NCBI GenBank assembly: GCA_003993805.1
Contig: RSEF01000003.1
Span: 82,680,185 to 82,744,184 of the forward strand
DNA length: 64,000 nucleotides
Direction: 5' to 3'
Source of the DNA: Himantopus leucocephalus
Lineage: Eukaryota > Chordata > Aves > Charadriiformes > Recurvirostridae
Shown here: positions 48,801-61,205 of the stretch, piece by piece
Layout of the letters: the number at the start of each line of letters is the position of its first letter
How positions within the stretch are numbered: position 1 is the stretch's first letter
Notes under the pieces: generated by a model
Database searches by the model: none
The model's input: the letters and a program-made list of their open reading frames with translations, nothing else
Told to the model about the DNA's origin: nothing
Translations under genes and position numbers: made by a program

Positions 48801-50233
48801 CAAGAATATAGGCAAGCACAAGAACACATCTACATTAATGTTCAAGCAGGAACACGCTTTTTAAGAGATCTCTCTTGTATCCCCTTTTACTCAGAGTCTA
48901 GCATCTAAAGTCCCCTGGTTCCATAACCCCCTTCTCTCAGGTTCAGGCTGTGGAAAGATCTCAGAGCTCATGAACTAGATTTCTCTTGGAGGGACATAAA
49001 TCAGAAGATGTACTCCAGAACCACATGTAATATTATCCAAGTGCTAATTGAGTGCCCACCCCCTGGATCAAACTAAAGCTATGCCAAAGTAACTCCCCCT
49101 CATCAGCAGCTGTTTCGCTCCACAGATTCACTCCCGTTTGGCTGTACTACTTGTTAATGTAGACCACACTCAACCATCAGCTTTGTAATGTGCCATATGC
49201 TCCTCTTTCACCACCCAGAAATGGATGCAACATCATTTATACAGATCAGATGGAGAAGAAGAGAGCAAATCACGATGAACTCACTCAGTTATAAATGTAT
49301 CATGCTAACAAAAATATTTACACTGAGTAAATACTTGTAGTACTATCCAAATAAATTTAAACATGGTCTTGTATCTAGAGACCTTTTCTTCATGCAGCAG
49401 AAGCAGACATTTTATACATCCTAGCAAACATCTATAGGTATACCCATGCATAAGTTTATATAAACACAAGAAAATATTCAAAGTTCTGTAATATGGTACA
49501 AATGCCAAATTGTAACAAAATTTAAAATTAATTAGATAGTTAGCAAAGTGCACTGAAGGATTTTTTTCTCTTCAGTGCAGCAGAAATGCCGGCTGCGCAG
49601 TGCTGTGTATGATTTATTTATAGGCTGCTAATGAAGACATATCTAATCATCATAATTAATTGGTATTTTTGTGCTTTGGGGCCTAATCACAGAAACTTTC
49701 ATATGTTGGCTCAAACTGATTTTAGCTGTGAGGCAAAAATTCACAAGAAACCTTGATTTTTCTTTGTTCAAGTTTGCTTTTCCATTGAGCTTAACTACTG
49801 TGCGGTGACTATAACTTAACCCTCAAAACACAGCATATGCTGAAGTGTTGTGAAAATGAGCTAGGAGAGCATGATTTGCAGGGATAGCATTACATGCCAA
49901 CCGTTTTATGTTTGCTGTGGAAATTTGCTTAAATCAGGCCTAATTTTAACCCTGCTTAATCAGCATCACATCAGTAAAATAATCCAGCAATTTTTGTAAC
50001 GGTCCACACGATTTCCTGATATTTCTTATTGTTTTGTGTTCTAAACTCATGTATATGAAAAAACATGAAATGTCTTACAGCTCTATAAATGTGCTGTTCA
50101 CTTATTCATGCAATTGTCTATGTTCCCCATCACTCTACTAGTAGTCAATAAATATATGAGTTAAAAGTCTGGTTTTATTTTAATTCCTGAAACTAAAGTG
50201 TATTTTATTATATAAGAGGACAATTTTCCACAG

Positions 50234-50258
50234 GAGAACAGAATTAAATTCTGTTCTC
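50234..50258. repeat. Perfect inverted repeat, 12-bp arms, 1-nt centre
   Basis: GAGAACAGAATT (50234-50245), A, then AATTCTGTTCTC (50247-50258). The arms are exactly complementary. No flanking element is recognised. Confidence 0.9.
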
Positions 50259-50304
50259 TGTTTTAAATAAAAATGTACATATAAATACATATAGTGCAAT
50301 ATAG

Positions 50305-50318
50305 AAATATATATATAC
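50305..50318. repeat. Short (TA)n run
   Basis: A short ATATATATAT run, a simple repeat. Confidence 0.7.
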
Positions 50319-52172
50319 TCTTTGGCTGCACAAATATAACTCCTTCTTGTTCAATCTTTCTAATATGGCTGATGCATATACCATTTCATACCCATGAAAT
50401 GAATACTCCCACCTTCCTGTGTTGTAAATGACTTGTGTATGACAGGCCTTCATTACATCAGCAACAGCACTTTCATTTTTGGCTAATATAGCTGTTCCCA
50501 AAAGTAACTGCAATAATCATCTCCCATCTTGCCAAATATTGGCTACTGGGCAAGGGGAACTGTGTACTCTTTGTGAATGTACATTATAATAGAGAAAGTA
50601 TTGCATTATTTTTTTTTTTAATCTGAAGTTCTATATCTTCTATTAAATATACTAACCTGTACTGGTGTTACAAGTGATATGTAACAAAATAATTCTAGTT
50701 TATTTGTCTGATATTTACCCCTCAACCTTTGTCCGTTTTTATTTTACATTCCAGAAATAGCAATTTTATTTAACAGTTTCTCAATATACATCTCACATCT
50801 CTATTACATTTCATGGATCTGAGCTTTCAAGGATTTTCGTTGTCCTGGGACGGTAAATTATATGTTCCCAAGTATTTGTGATTGGCATGAGTTGTCTGAC
50901 TCCAAATGGTTGGAAACAACCTTTCTAGATGTAAAAGACACTTGTCCTGTTTTGAATGTTCATGAATATATTATCAGAAGCAGCACGTTATGTGAGGAAT
51001 CTGCCAGAAATTCCTGTGTAAGGAATCCTGGAAATTGAGCTGAAGAACCTTGCATCCCAAAGCACTGACTTTATCAATTGAATGAAAGAAGAATCTCCAT
51101 TAGTTAGTTCTAGTAGCAGCAATTCTTATGAACCATTTCTAGGCCTCCAGACAAGGCAAAGGCCATTAAATACTTCCCTTAGTTCCAGTAAAGTGCTTGA
51201 ACTCAAACAAACCAATACAAAGATGTTCCAGTGCAGTGCTTAAATGGCATGCATACCATTCCAGCCAGTGCACTTTAAGGGTATCATATGAAGGTAATTA
51301 GGTGCCCCTATGAGTAATCTATCTTTGCTTGGACTTAAACAACTGGTTTCCTATTACAAAAGAAATAACTTTATTTCTCCTGTTCAAGCAGAAGCAGTTT
51401 TAGCTATTTTTAAGTGTCCCATCTGAGTTCCAAAAGAAAATTATTTGATCCATTAAGTAACAGTGTTACTCCATTCTTCAAGAGGAGAAATGGGAAAAGA
51501 CTGCATGACTTAGCTGAGGAAAAAAAAAGCGACAAAAAAACCCCAGCACAACAACAGGGACACAGTTAAAAGTAGCAACACTTATATCATCCTTTCAGTT
51601 TCCAGACATGAGTTGGTAAGGCCATTAATAGTACAGTTTATAACAGATGGCCGCTCTTGCTTGGACATACACATACATCATCAAATTTACCTTTGAGTTT
51701 CACCCTCTTTAATTCCCACTGAAGTCAATAAGAATTTCATCTGTGTAGAGGAGAGCAGAACTGGACCTGCAGGGATATTTTTCCTGTGTCTCAAGTGACG
51801 CATTGTTAAATGTAGGGATTAACACAGAAAGGAAGCTGTCATGGGGACCAACTCACAAAGAATTTTGTTTTCATCCTTGTGAAAGAGAAGTCTATTAATA
51901 TTTAATTTTCTGAAGGCTAAAAATGAAAAGTTCTTTAATGAAACCAAGAGTGATAAAATTGTCCATAGATGTTCTATATCTATATTCCTTTGTCTGATGT
52001 CATATTCCTTGAGGATCCACAAACAACCAGGGTCCATTTTCTATTTTGCTGTTCTTCAGCATGCAAGGACAGACAAATAAGATATATCTGATCAGGAATC
52101 TGAGGAATTTATAAATTTTGAGATTATGTTATTAAGTCTTCTGTTCTTCTTCTTTGTTTTTAATTGTCATAT

Positions 52173-52236
52173 TAAAAAACAAACAAAAATACCCCCGAAA
52201 CAAACAACAAGACACAAAAAAACCTCACCAAAACCT
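52173..52236. repeat. A/C-rich low-complexity tract
   Basis: Interrupted AAAC and AAAACC units on the plus strand (AACAAACAAAAATACCCCC, then AAACAAACAACAAG). It is the complement in texture of the G/T tracts at 27611, 41855 and 61694. Confidence 0.7.
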
Positions 52237-52797
52237 ATGAAAGATCCGCAAGTCTTTTACAATCTGAGTAATGATCTACGCTTTAAGAAGACACAACTTC
52301 AGCTTTAGATGACCCTATAGAATGCTTTTGATTTTTAACTAGCGTAGGGACACAGGAAGAAATCTATTATTTCATGCACAGTTTACTTACCCACGTCATA
52401 AAGGCAGAAATATCCCCCTGTGGAATTTGATATACGATGATCAGGGCTGTAAACCTATTCTGACTAATCATGTTTATTCTGATTGATTGAGGTAATTGAA
52501 AAACAACACAGATATTCCCTGTAGGTGCATTTTTCTCTTATTATATTTGCATGATAATAAAAAAGGGATGTTTTCAATTCTCAAAAAAATAATTATCTTG
52601 GCTCTTCTTAGCCTGCCAGAACAGATTGCTTGTCTGACTGATATTAGTCTAACAGGTAAGCAATCTGTTTTCAAAGCTTGACCATACTAAATTTAATTGT
52701 TAAAGGCCAAAATATACCTTTGGAAGGAGTTGTTCAGCACATCATTCTTAATGCCAATATATGATTTTTTTCCCCAAGTGATGCTATCTATATGTAG

Positions 52798-52995
52798 GGC
52801 AACCAAGCTGGTGAGGGGTCTGAGGGACAAGTCTTATGAGGAGAGGCTGAGGGAACTGGNNNNNNNNNNNNNNNNNNNNNNNNNNNNNNNNNNNNNNNNN
52901 NNNNNNNNNNNNNNNNNNNNNNNNNNNNNNNNNNNNNNNNNNNNNNNNNNNNNNNNNNNTCCAACCTCAACAATTCTACAATTCTGTGATTCTAT
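52798..52995 (+). mobile_element. CR1 LINE 3' end interrupted by an assembly gap
   Basis: Left of the gap, GGGCAACCAAGCTGGTGAGG through GAGAGGCTGAGGGAACTGG is the CR1 ORF2 C-terminal region ([18 protein letters not shown]). Right of the gap, TCCAACCTCAACAATTC and TTCTGTGATTCTAT is the CR1 3' terminus. Both sides are in the same orientation and in the order expected of one insertion. The left side is close to the copy at 55553-56203. Confidence 0.92.
52860..52959. other. Assembly gap, exactly 100 N
   Basis: One hundred consecutive N, the conventional placeholder for a gap of unknown size. It lies wholly inside a CR1 copy, where similar repeats elsewhere make assembly hard. Frames annotated across it are meaningless. 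Confidence 0.98.
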
Positions 52996-55552
52996 ATCTG
53001 CTTTGACACTGTTACTTGACCACAAAAATAGTTTTTAGCCTTCTCATCAGGACCACCACTCACCTCATACATTTAGGGATCTTACCTACTATATTTCCTT
53101 GGCCCAGGGTCTGCTGGAAGGCCTGATAAAACAATGTACTTCACTTATCTTTGTGATAGCTAACCTTGTGCTTAGTGGCAGCAATGTATCTATGCCGGAG
53201 AAATGAGGAAAAAGCTTGAAGTAACCTTCTATGAAAAATCAAAAAAGTACAGGCCAAAATATTATGCTTAACTCCCTAACTTGTGCAATAACTTCCTCAG
53301 AAACCGTACAGCATTGCCTTTTTATTTATGAGATACTCCAGTACCAAGATCTATTCTTTTATGCAAAAGAAAAAAAAAAAGAAAAATAAAGTGGAGATTA
53401 GCTTTTCCTGGGTTACCTTTGCTGTCTAATACAGAGGTGGATGAATTTCCAAGTTTCAAAGGCCAACAGAAAATGAGCATCAGGGCTTTTGGATGATTAT
53501 CCAGCATATATCTGATTGCAGTTTAGGTTTCATGTTGGAGATATTTGTAAGTAGTTTGCCTCATGGAATCTCTAATACCATTTATTTTTATTTTGATAAA
53601 ATTCAGGGTATAGAAAGATATTTAAAATATTAAAAAATATCTAATCAATGTGTTAAATCTAACATTCAGAAAATGCATTAATTTTAAAGGAAGATAACTG
53701 CCTGCCTCATGTCACCTAAGCTAGTAAACTAGTTAACAGAAAGGAAACTTTTTTCTCCAAAGAGAAATTAAGAAGAGGGATATCTATTTTAAAACTCCTA
53801 TATAATAATTTGAAGGAAGGAGCCTATATCTTTGCATTGATAGAATTTCCATGACAATATAACTTTAAGTTCTTTAAAGCTGTGTCATGCTCAGTGGCTT
53901 AGTTTATAAAGATACCAGCTGGAGCCAAAAGAACAACAAAAATATAGGAAAGGTGTTTCTGAGATCAGCAATTACTTTATAGCCTTTCAGAACTCTTTAT
54001 TCAGCAACTCTTTTTTTTAAATTTTAGTTTAGCTGAACCCTTGAATTTCCTGTTAAATTTTGAAATGGTTCCAGTCAAGTACATTAAAAGTGAAACCCTA
54101 GACTGGAGCTTTCATTTAGCTCTGAATTTTTTTATATAATTGGTCACAACAAATATTCTTAAGAAATGTAAGAAAAAATGTGTATGTACTAACTGAGGAG
54201 ATCAAACATATACCACATGAATGTTGTTCTGAATTATAAAGAAAGATAAAACAATTATTTTCTAAATTATGTCCTAGATCAGAATGTCACATTGAAGCTT
54301 TGCAAGATTTCCTTGCAAAAGATTCCTATAAATGTGTGTGTGTGCAAGAACTCACGTAAGGAGTGTTCGTGCAGCTATCTTGAAAGTTCTTGGGAAGTTT
54401 CAGAGTCATTCAGACATGGACCAGGAAAAAATTTGTGTCACATAAGTGTTTAGAAAAAGAGCATTAAGCATAGCAAATAGCTGAGCTTTTGTTAATAGGT
54501 CACAAGCTGTCCCATTTCACACACAAAAAGAAATGGAATTCATAGAATTATCAGGATGAAAAGCTATTCCAGCCAAAGCTTGGTACTGTTCAGCGTCAAA
54601 AATATTATGATTGACAGAACCCTACTGTTTTGCAATCCCTAGAAATGTTTTTCTTTATCTGTATGTATCACAAGGAGGTTTGAACCAAATAGTGGGATGT
54701 TTTGAACACTAAGGAGAAAACAATTTCTATTGTTTGATGGAAAGTGCAATTTTACAAGGATATCCAGTGACTCGTCCTATCACTTCACCGCATGCACATC
54801 CAAAACACGATTGATTCCGACACATCCGTTACCAACTTGTTATTGGTGAAAGAATCCTATGAATAAAAATCAGAAGCTATTTGTTGGTAAGCACATCACG
54901 ATACTTTTCAAAGAAGTATGGTTTTGGTCCATAAAATAGTTTATTGACTTATTTCCTGATGATTATGAGATAATGAGCAAGTGTTGCCTCGTCACAAGCC
55001 ATATTATTTTGTACTGCTGGTTAAACAGAAACTATATTTGATCATGACCACTATTAGCTGGCATGTCTTATTAGTTATAATGAGGAGCTGTGTTAAAGTA
55101 TGTTACACAGTTCTAGAGAATTTTGCTCTGACTGGAAGGATACACAGTGCAACAAAAGGTGAGGATTTTTTTCTTTTTATCTGCTGATGTGCTGGTGGTG
55201 ATTTGGTCTAAAATGTGTAGCCTGCATTGTTTTTCTCATCTATAATGTAGTTATAAGGACAAAGCTAGTCACATCAGAGGATTTATCTGCCTTTCACCAT
55301 TCTTTATGTATTTCCTGCACCTTCTCTCATGTGCAGTCTTTCAAAAGATTAAAGAGCTGGCTAAGCCAGCTCCATCTATTTTCTCTACGTTACCACAGTA
55401 TCACTGTGTTGTTTTGTTGTTCTTTTTCTCATGAAAGAAAACATCTCTGGGGAAGATATTTTATATGATTTGACCAAACTACAGAAAGTATATAAAAAGG
55501 TAAGGAAAATGCGTGCCTATGTAGCAAAATAACTCACTATCAACACAAACTG
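52996..55552. other. AT-rich non-coding DNA
   Basis: No gene or transposon is recognisable. An A-rich tract lies at 53368-53389. Confidence 0.5.
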
Positions 55553-56203
55553 ATGGATATTCAGTTTTGGGCCCCTGACTACAAGGAACACATTGATGTG
55601 CTGGAGAGCATCCAAAGAACAACGAAGCTGGTAAAGAGTCTGGAGAACAAGTCTTATGAAGAGCGACTGAGGGAACTGGGGTTGTTTATTCTGGAGAAAA
55701 AGAGTCTGAGGGGAGACCTTATCGCTCTCTACAACTACCTGAAAGNCGCATCCAAAGAACAACGAAGCTGGTAAAGAGTCTGGAGAACTAGTCTTATGAA
55801 GAGTGACTGAGGGAACTGGGGTTGTTTATTCTGGAGAAAAAGAGGCTGAGGGGAGACTTATCGCTCTCTACAACTACCTGAAAGGAGGTTGTAGCGAGGT
55901 GGGTGTTGGTCTCTTCTCCCAAGTAACAGGTGACAGGACAAGAGGAAATGTCCTCAAGTTATGCCAGGGGAGGTTTAGATTGGATATTAGGAAAAATTTT
56001 TTCACCAAAAGGTTTATCAAACATTGGAACAGGCTGCCCAGGGAAGTGGTTGAGTCACCATCTCTGGAGGTATTCAAAAGACGTGCAGATGTGGTGCTGA
56101 GGGATGTGGTTTAGTGGTGGACTTGGCAGCAATAGATCGGTTTAAGGTTGGACTCAATGATTTTAAGGGTCTTTGCCAACCTAAATGATTCTATGATTCT
56201 ATG
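55553..56203 (+). mobile_element. CR1 LINE 3' end with internal duplication
   Basis: It begins near TTTTGGGCCCCTGACTACAA (the [18 protein letters not shown] region of ORF2) and proceeds through [18 protein letters not shown]. It repeats that part after a single N, then continues through [29 protein letters not shown] and [19 protein letters not shown] to TTTAGTGG, and ends with the tail GATTCTATGATTCTATG. The 103-codon frame at 55803-56114 is the C-terminal ORF2 remnant. It is one of the best-preserved CR1 tails here, so probably one of the younger insertions. The duplicated part is discussed as an assembly scar. Confidence 0.94.
55608..55884. repeat. 137-138-bp direct duplication flanking a single N inside CR1
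   Basis: Copy one is 55608-55745, an N sits at 55746, and copy two is 55748-55884 after one extra C. By eye the copies differ by three substitutions (ACAAG/ACTAG, GCGAC/GTGAC, AGTCTG/AGGCTG) and one missing C (GACCTTATC/GACTTATC). The structure is the same as at 12771-12975 and points to the same join artefact. Confidence 0.88.
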
Positions 56204-56859
56204 AGAATGTACAGCATTTCCAGAGAGAAATTACAATGGTAGAATCAGTTGGTTGTACAAATTTTTAGCTTGTCTGACACTTCCATGTCTATATTTTGTT
56301 AGCAGCTCAAATTCAACTTGGCTAAACTATAAATGTCCTTCCTTTTCTTCCTCAAAGTGTTCTTCATTACATCATTTCTTGATCATGATGGACAAAGCAT
56401 CTTTCTGTTGCAACCCCAGTTTAAATTCAACTTAAATGCCACCAAAGGTCCTCCTATTCACATTCTGTTTAATTGTTATAAGAATTACAGTTCTTTATCC
56501 ACCTGTAAAATTAAATAATTTTTCTTAGTCTATAAAGTCAAATCTCTTGTCCAGGTTTCTTCTCCTCACATCTGAGTGACTTCAACATCTGTTATATTTA
56601 AAGCAACTTTTTCCAACACCTGCTATTTCAGAATGCTGCTAAAAGCACCCCATCACTTTGTTACGTATTTCTTTGCATCCACTTAATGGATCCATCTATT
56701 AACTTTGGTCAAGCATGATGCCTCCCTCTACTTTTCAGAACATTCCTGATGTCCTCCTGGACTACTTAAATGTCAGTTCTGAATTCAAGTTTTATTCAAG
56801 TTTTATTCAAAGTTTTATCTCTGAATTTTAAATCTTTGGTTCATTTTTAAACAGTATGA
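56204..56859. other. Pyrimidine-rich non-coding DNA
   Basis: The plus strand is C/T-rich, as at 4.4-7.8 kb. It may be the upstream part of the ancient element proposed for 56860-57155, but no landmark confirms that. No gene is seen. Confidence 0.35.
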
Positions 56860-57155
56860 TCCACAATTTCTTCTCCCATATCCTCCATGCTTGAAAGAAT
56901 CTTTCCATGTGTAGCTCCCAAACAACAGTGTTGTCTTTCTTTTGCTGTCTGAATGATCTCACAATAGCTTGATTGCTTCTATCATGTTTTCTGTTTCCTT
57001 GTAACTCCCTCATGTATCTGAATGCATCTCCTTCCTCTTGTCCTACACTCTGGTTGGCAGCTACTTGAAATAAGAAACTCCTTTTTGTTATCTCAATAGG
57101 GTCTCTCAATGCCTAATACAATAGGGTCCTAGTCCTTAGATTAGGCTTGAAACTC
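56860..57155 (+). repeat. Possible ancient LINE or SINE 3' end
   Basis: The words GCCTAATACAATAGGGTCCT and AGTCC (57111-57135) resemble a motif of the GCCTAGCACAATGGGGTCCTGGTCC type. From memory, that motif ends an old, widespread amniote retroelement related to CR1/L3. The upstream C/T-rich sequence fits the usual context of such elements. Divergence is high, and I cannot confirm the assignment without a repeat library. Confidence 0.35.
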
Positions 57156-59129
57156 TTCTGGGCTGTGAGCAAAATTAACAAATGATGACTGGGGAGTGGA
57201 ACTGTATCACTTGCACTTGCCATCAGAAGACTACTGAAGGAGTAGTGACCTAAACACTCCATATTTTGCATCACTGAAATCAGGCAGTAGTACACTATGA
57301 AGCCTGGGGAAGTTCACCCGAGAGCTAACATGCACTGTACATCAACAGAAGCATTTTCCTTTGGCAAAGGATGTAAAGCTCTGATAATATGGACTGACAT
57401 TTTAACAGAAAAGTGATTCTTTTTTTCTTTTTTTTTCACTGCTCCATAGGACTTTTTAGCAAATCCATTTGATTATGATAAAGCTAAAGATTCAGTTATC
57501 CTTTCTGTGACCTTCAAAGAGGGCATCTATCTCTCCTCTTGCACATGATCCACTGAGATCAATTTTCAAAATCCTCTGAATGTTAAAAATATTTCAGGTT
57601 CTTTTTCCAGGCAAAGAGGCTGTGACAGAAGGTAAAAAGGAGCACCCTAGGAAGGTAATTCAGATATGTGCAAAGAACCACTTTATCTTTCTGAAAAGCA
57701 GATAAGGTTCCTAGCAGGAGAGGACCACATACTCAACCAGCCTTATGGGCATATGCAAGATCTCATGCCACCAGAAAACGTCTTGATGAAGTGGAATGTG
57801 CTGTTCTGTTAATTAAACCAACATCTTAATTAAAATACATTCCTTTAAATATAAACCAGTTTACCTGAATCCCCCCTAGAATATATCTGTTATTTTTTCA
57901 ATCTATTTAGTTTCTAGTACTTTGAATTGAAATTATAGTTAATTATAGGTGGAATTTAGAAATGCAGATCTAGTGAGTTGGTTCTGATCATATCGGCTCT
58001 CACACAGAATCCTATATGATCCTCTCTCAGAACTTCACAAGCTTTTCTAAAGCATAATGTCTGAGAAATTTTCTTTTCTTTATGTGAAAATCTCTGGAGC
58101 ACGGAATTCTTGTGTCACCTCTTGTACTTTTGTAAATTTTTTTCTGATTTTTTTTTCACAGAACCACACTGGGTGCCAAACCATCAACAACTTCCAGAGG
58201 TACATCTCTTCTGCCTCCCTAAGTTTAGACTACACATACCTTACCTTGTACATACAACTAAGATACCCAGGCTGTCAGAGAATTTTGCAAACAGCACAGT
58301 AATTCTTTTATGGGAAACTTCTAAAGACAAGCAAATATATTTCCATACCTTGGAAGTCTATAGGGCTGATTCAATGTAACGTTGTTATGTTGGCATGAAT
58401 CTTTTTTTTCTGTTTGTTAATGCTTTAGGGAAAAAGAATGGAGGTTTTTTGAAGAGGCCAGTACACACATCCAAGACATTGAATAAATGGTTTTTATCTA
58501 GATTGTACAAACCAAAGTAGATAAATAATGTTTAAAAGTACACGTTCAAATTCTTCAGCAGGAACAATAGTATAGAAATCCCTTCTCCCTAATGTATTAA
58601 TACCCTTTCATGTTTCATTGATATTGTTAGTGCACATTTATGACCGTGGGAATGAATGTATTCTGTATTCTCCCCTGCACCCCTTTCTTACTTCCTACAT
58701 ACAAGAGAAAAAAATCCAACATAAAAAAGACAAAAAACTTGTTCCATGTTTTCCATGATTTCCAGTGTCTTCCTTTCCCATTGAGGTTCTCCCAAGTCAA
58801 GCAAAGAGTAGTTAACAACTTTTCTATAGAAAAAACTTTTTTTCTTTGAATCAGTCACTTATTTTCACAAAGATTGTGGAATCTTGCTGTCTTTGAGATC
58901 TCTACCTCTCAGAATCAGGTGACACTGTCCAACAAATTCAAAAGTTGCTGTTGAAAAAGTCCTATGTATACTTGCCCATGAACATGCACATGAGTACAGA
59001 CTCAACATTTTGTTACGGTAAGTAGATCTATTTAGGAAAACAGACAAATACTGTTTCCTAAAATAAAAATTAATAATGAATACTCATAATTAGTGCTAAT
59101 TGCTTTTTATATTTTAGGAGATAAATACT

Positions 59130-59240
59130 TTGAAATATTGTATATCATATAAATATATTTTATGATATAAATATGGATCATATAAACAAATTATATATAT
59201 TTATATCAATTAAAACATACATATAAATGTATCATATTTT
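59130..59240. repeat. TA-rich low-complexity region
   Basis: ATATAAATAT and ATCATATAAA words recur without a strict period. Confidence 0.75.
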
Positions 59241-61158
59241 GTAAGATTTTTACATGAGTCACCAGAAAATTTGTCATGTAAGCAAGTAGAGAGTATAGCA
59301 CAGAAAGGTGAGCAAAGCAGCTATCAATCTTTGGATTAATAGAAAAAAGGAAAGAAAAATAGATTCAGTTAAACACTAGAGTGGCAATAAAATGCTTACC
59401 TCACATGCAAAAGCCTAATTAAGCATAGAGGCAAAATCTAGTTCCATAAATAACTATCTATAATCATACACAATTGGCATGTCATTATTCATATTACACA
59501 AAGAACAAACGAGAACAGAAAGCAGTATTAGTCTTATAGAACTGAGTTCCTAATTAAGTCCTCATCCAAATAACTAAGCCTCACAATCTCTTCTTCCTCT
59601 CTCGTTTCTCAAGTATGGTCATTAAAACAATCTGACAACATCATATGCAAAACATTTGTCTTCTGTCTGTTCTTTGTAAGAACAACGTGAACCTTCAGAA
59701 GGAATAGAATTGCTACAGTGCATCGGCTCCTAGTTAAGAAAATCATCTGAATAGCATGAGAAGTAAGAAGCAAAATAATGCAATATTTTGTTCTTAAAAC
59801 AATTGTCCATTTTTTCTACATTAGAAGTAAATCAATCTCTGTTTTTAATTGAACTGAAAGGTGCGAATCTGAGAGTGACAACATGAGCATTTACAAACAG
59901 TGGACTGATCTGGAATATTCTTGATGGATGTAATAATAAAAGGAAACAAAAAACATCCCTGTCTTGTTAAAGAATGATTGATATTTTCCCCCAAGATTAC
60001 TGGAAAAACTGGGAGATTTTCTCACTGATGCTTTTTATTTGATTATTCAATATAATTCTATTTTAACCTTCTTTGAGGGATGAAGGTACACTACATACCA
60101 CAGTACAATCCCAATGTCATTTGAGTTCATGTTTACATGCCCAAACCTGCTTAAAATAGCTAGATTAAAGACAGATAACGACATGCAACTTTCAAATACA
60201 GAGGTAGTGCTGGATTTGAAATCTTTCGGGGGAACGTTATCTTGAAAAGCACCCCAAGTTAGAACTATATGTTGCTGGAGTATATTTCATTAGTTTACTC
60301 AGGTGCCTATAAAATCATTTACTGAGGATGCAGTATAACCATCAGTGTTTATTTTTGGTGATTTGGTCTACTTTCATTTTGGAAGTTGGATTATGGGGAC
60401 TTTTACCTCTGTGTTTTGAGACTGAGTTCAGATCAGTTTTTCTCTTGGCCCACTCTGTGCAGACTGTGCCGCCACCTAACAATATTTGCTTTATTTCACT
60501 TAACCAAAGTACACACTACTACCCAAAATCTTGGGGCAGACACTGAGACACAGTACACAGTAACAGCATACTCTCAAAGCCCTCCAAGCCCTCATATAAA
60601 CTCTTTGGATAAGGGTTAAAGCAACTTGGCAGGGCTGGCTTAGGGATACCAAATTGTCTTCTGCAGGTTTGGACATAACGTGTTCTTCTGCTCGTTTGGA
60701 CATAGGACTTCAGCTTCTAGCACTGTCAGTCTTTGTTTCTCATATATTCGATATCTTGACTAAAAGAAGTCTCAAGGCTGAGAGATGAGTAATGCCTTTT
60801 GTATTTTAAAACACAAAAGGGGTTTAGAACTATGGCCTCTAGCAAATGAGGGTATATTACGGAGAAACAGAAAAGGAGTTTGGTGCTGGGGTAGAGCGCA
60901 GTGACCAGTGAATGATGCATCATTGCCATCTACTTTAATCTGGGACATTAGATGAAGCCATCGAGGGGGCTGAACAGACAATTAGGGAACCATAATGCTC
61001 TGTGACAGGCCGCCTTTTTCCTCACATTTCTGCTTTATGAAAGAGCGAATTTGACTCATTGGAATTACATCCTTAATGGACTAAAGTAACCCAGTCGCAA
61101 ATTGGGCCACCTATACACAATTATGTGAACACTGAGCCAAATTCATCACTGCAGTCCA

Positions 61159-61205
61159 CCTGCTTTGCAAAACATCAGTAATGCAAAGCAGGCCAGTGTC
61201 TGGCC
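61159..61205. repeat. Two adjoining inverted repeats
   Basis: CCTGCTTTGCA (61159-61169) and TGCAAAGCAGG (61182-61192) are perfect complements around a 12-nt loop. Sharing its final GG, GGCCAG-TGT-CTGGCC (61191-61205) forms a second perfect small inverted repeat. Confidence 0.88.

Larger units (their letters stand above)
40537..52797. other. Long AT-rich non-coding stretch
   Basis: About 12 kb with no transposon, exon or RNA gene that I can recognise. It includes a G/T-rich tract (41855-41933), a T-rich tract (42850-42876), a block with repeated TTTTGCATG words (44766-44800), a TAAT-rich block (49605-49760), a perfect 12-bp-arm inverted repeat (50234-50258) and an A/C-rich tract (52173-52236). 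Open frames reach only 106 codons without domain signatures. Confidence 0.5.
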
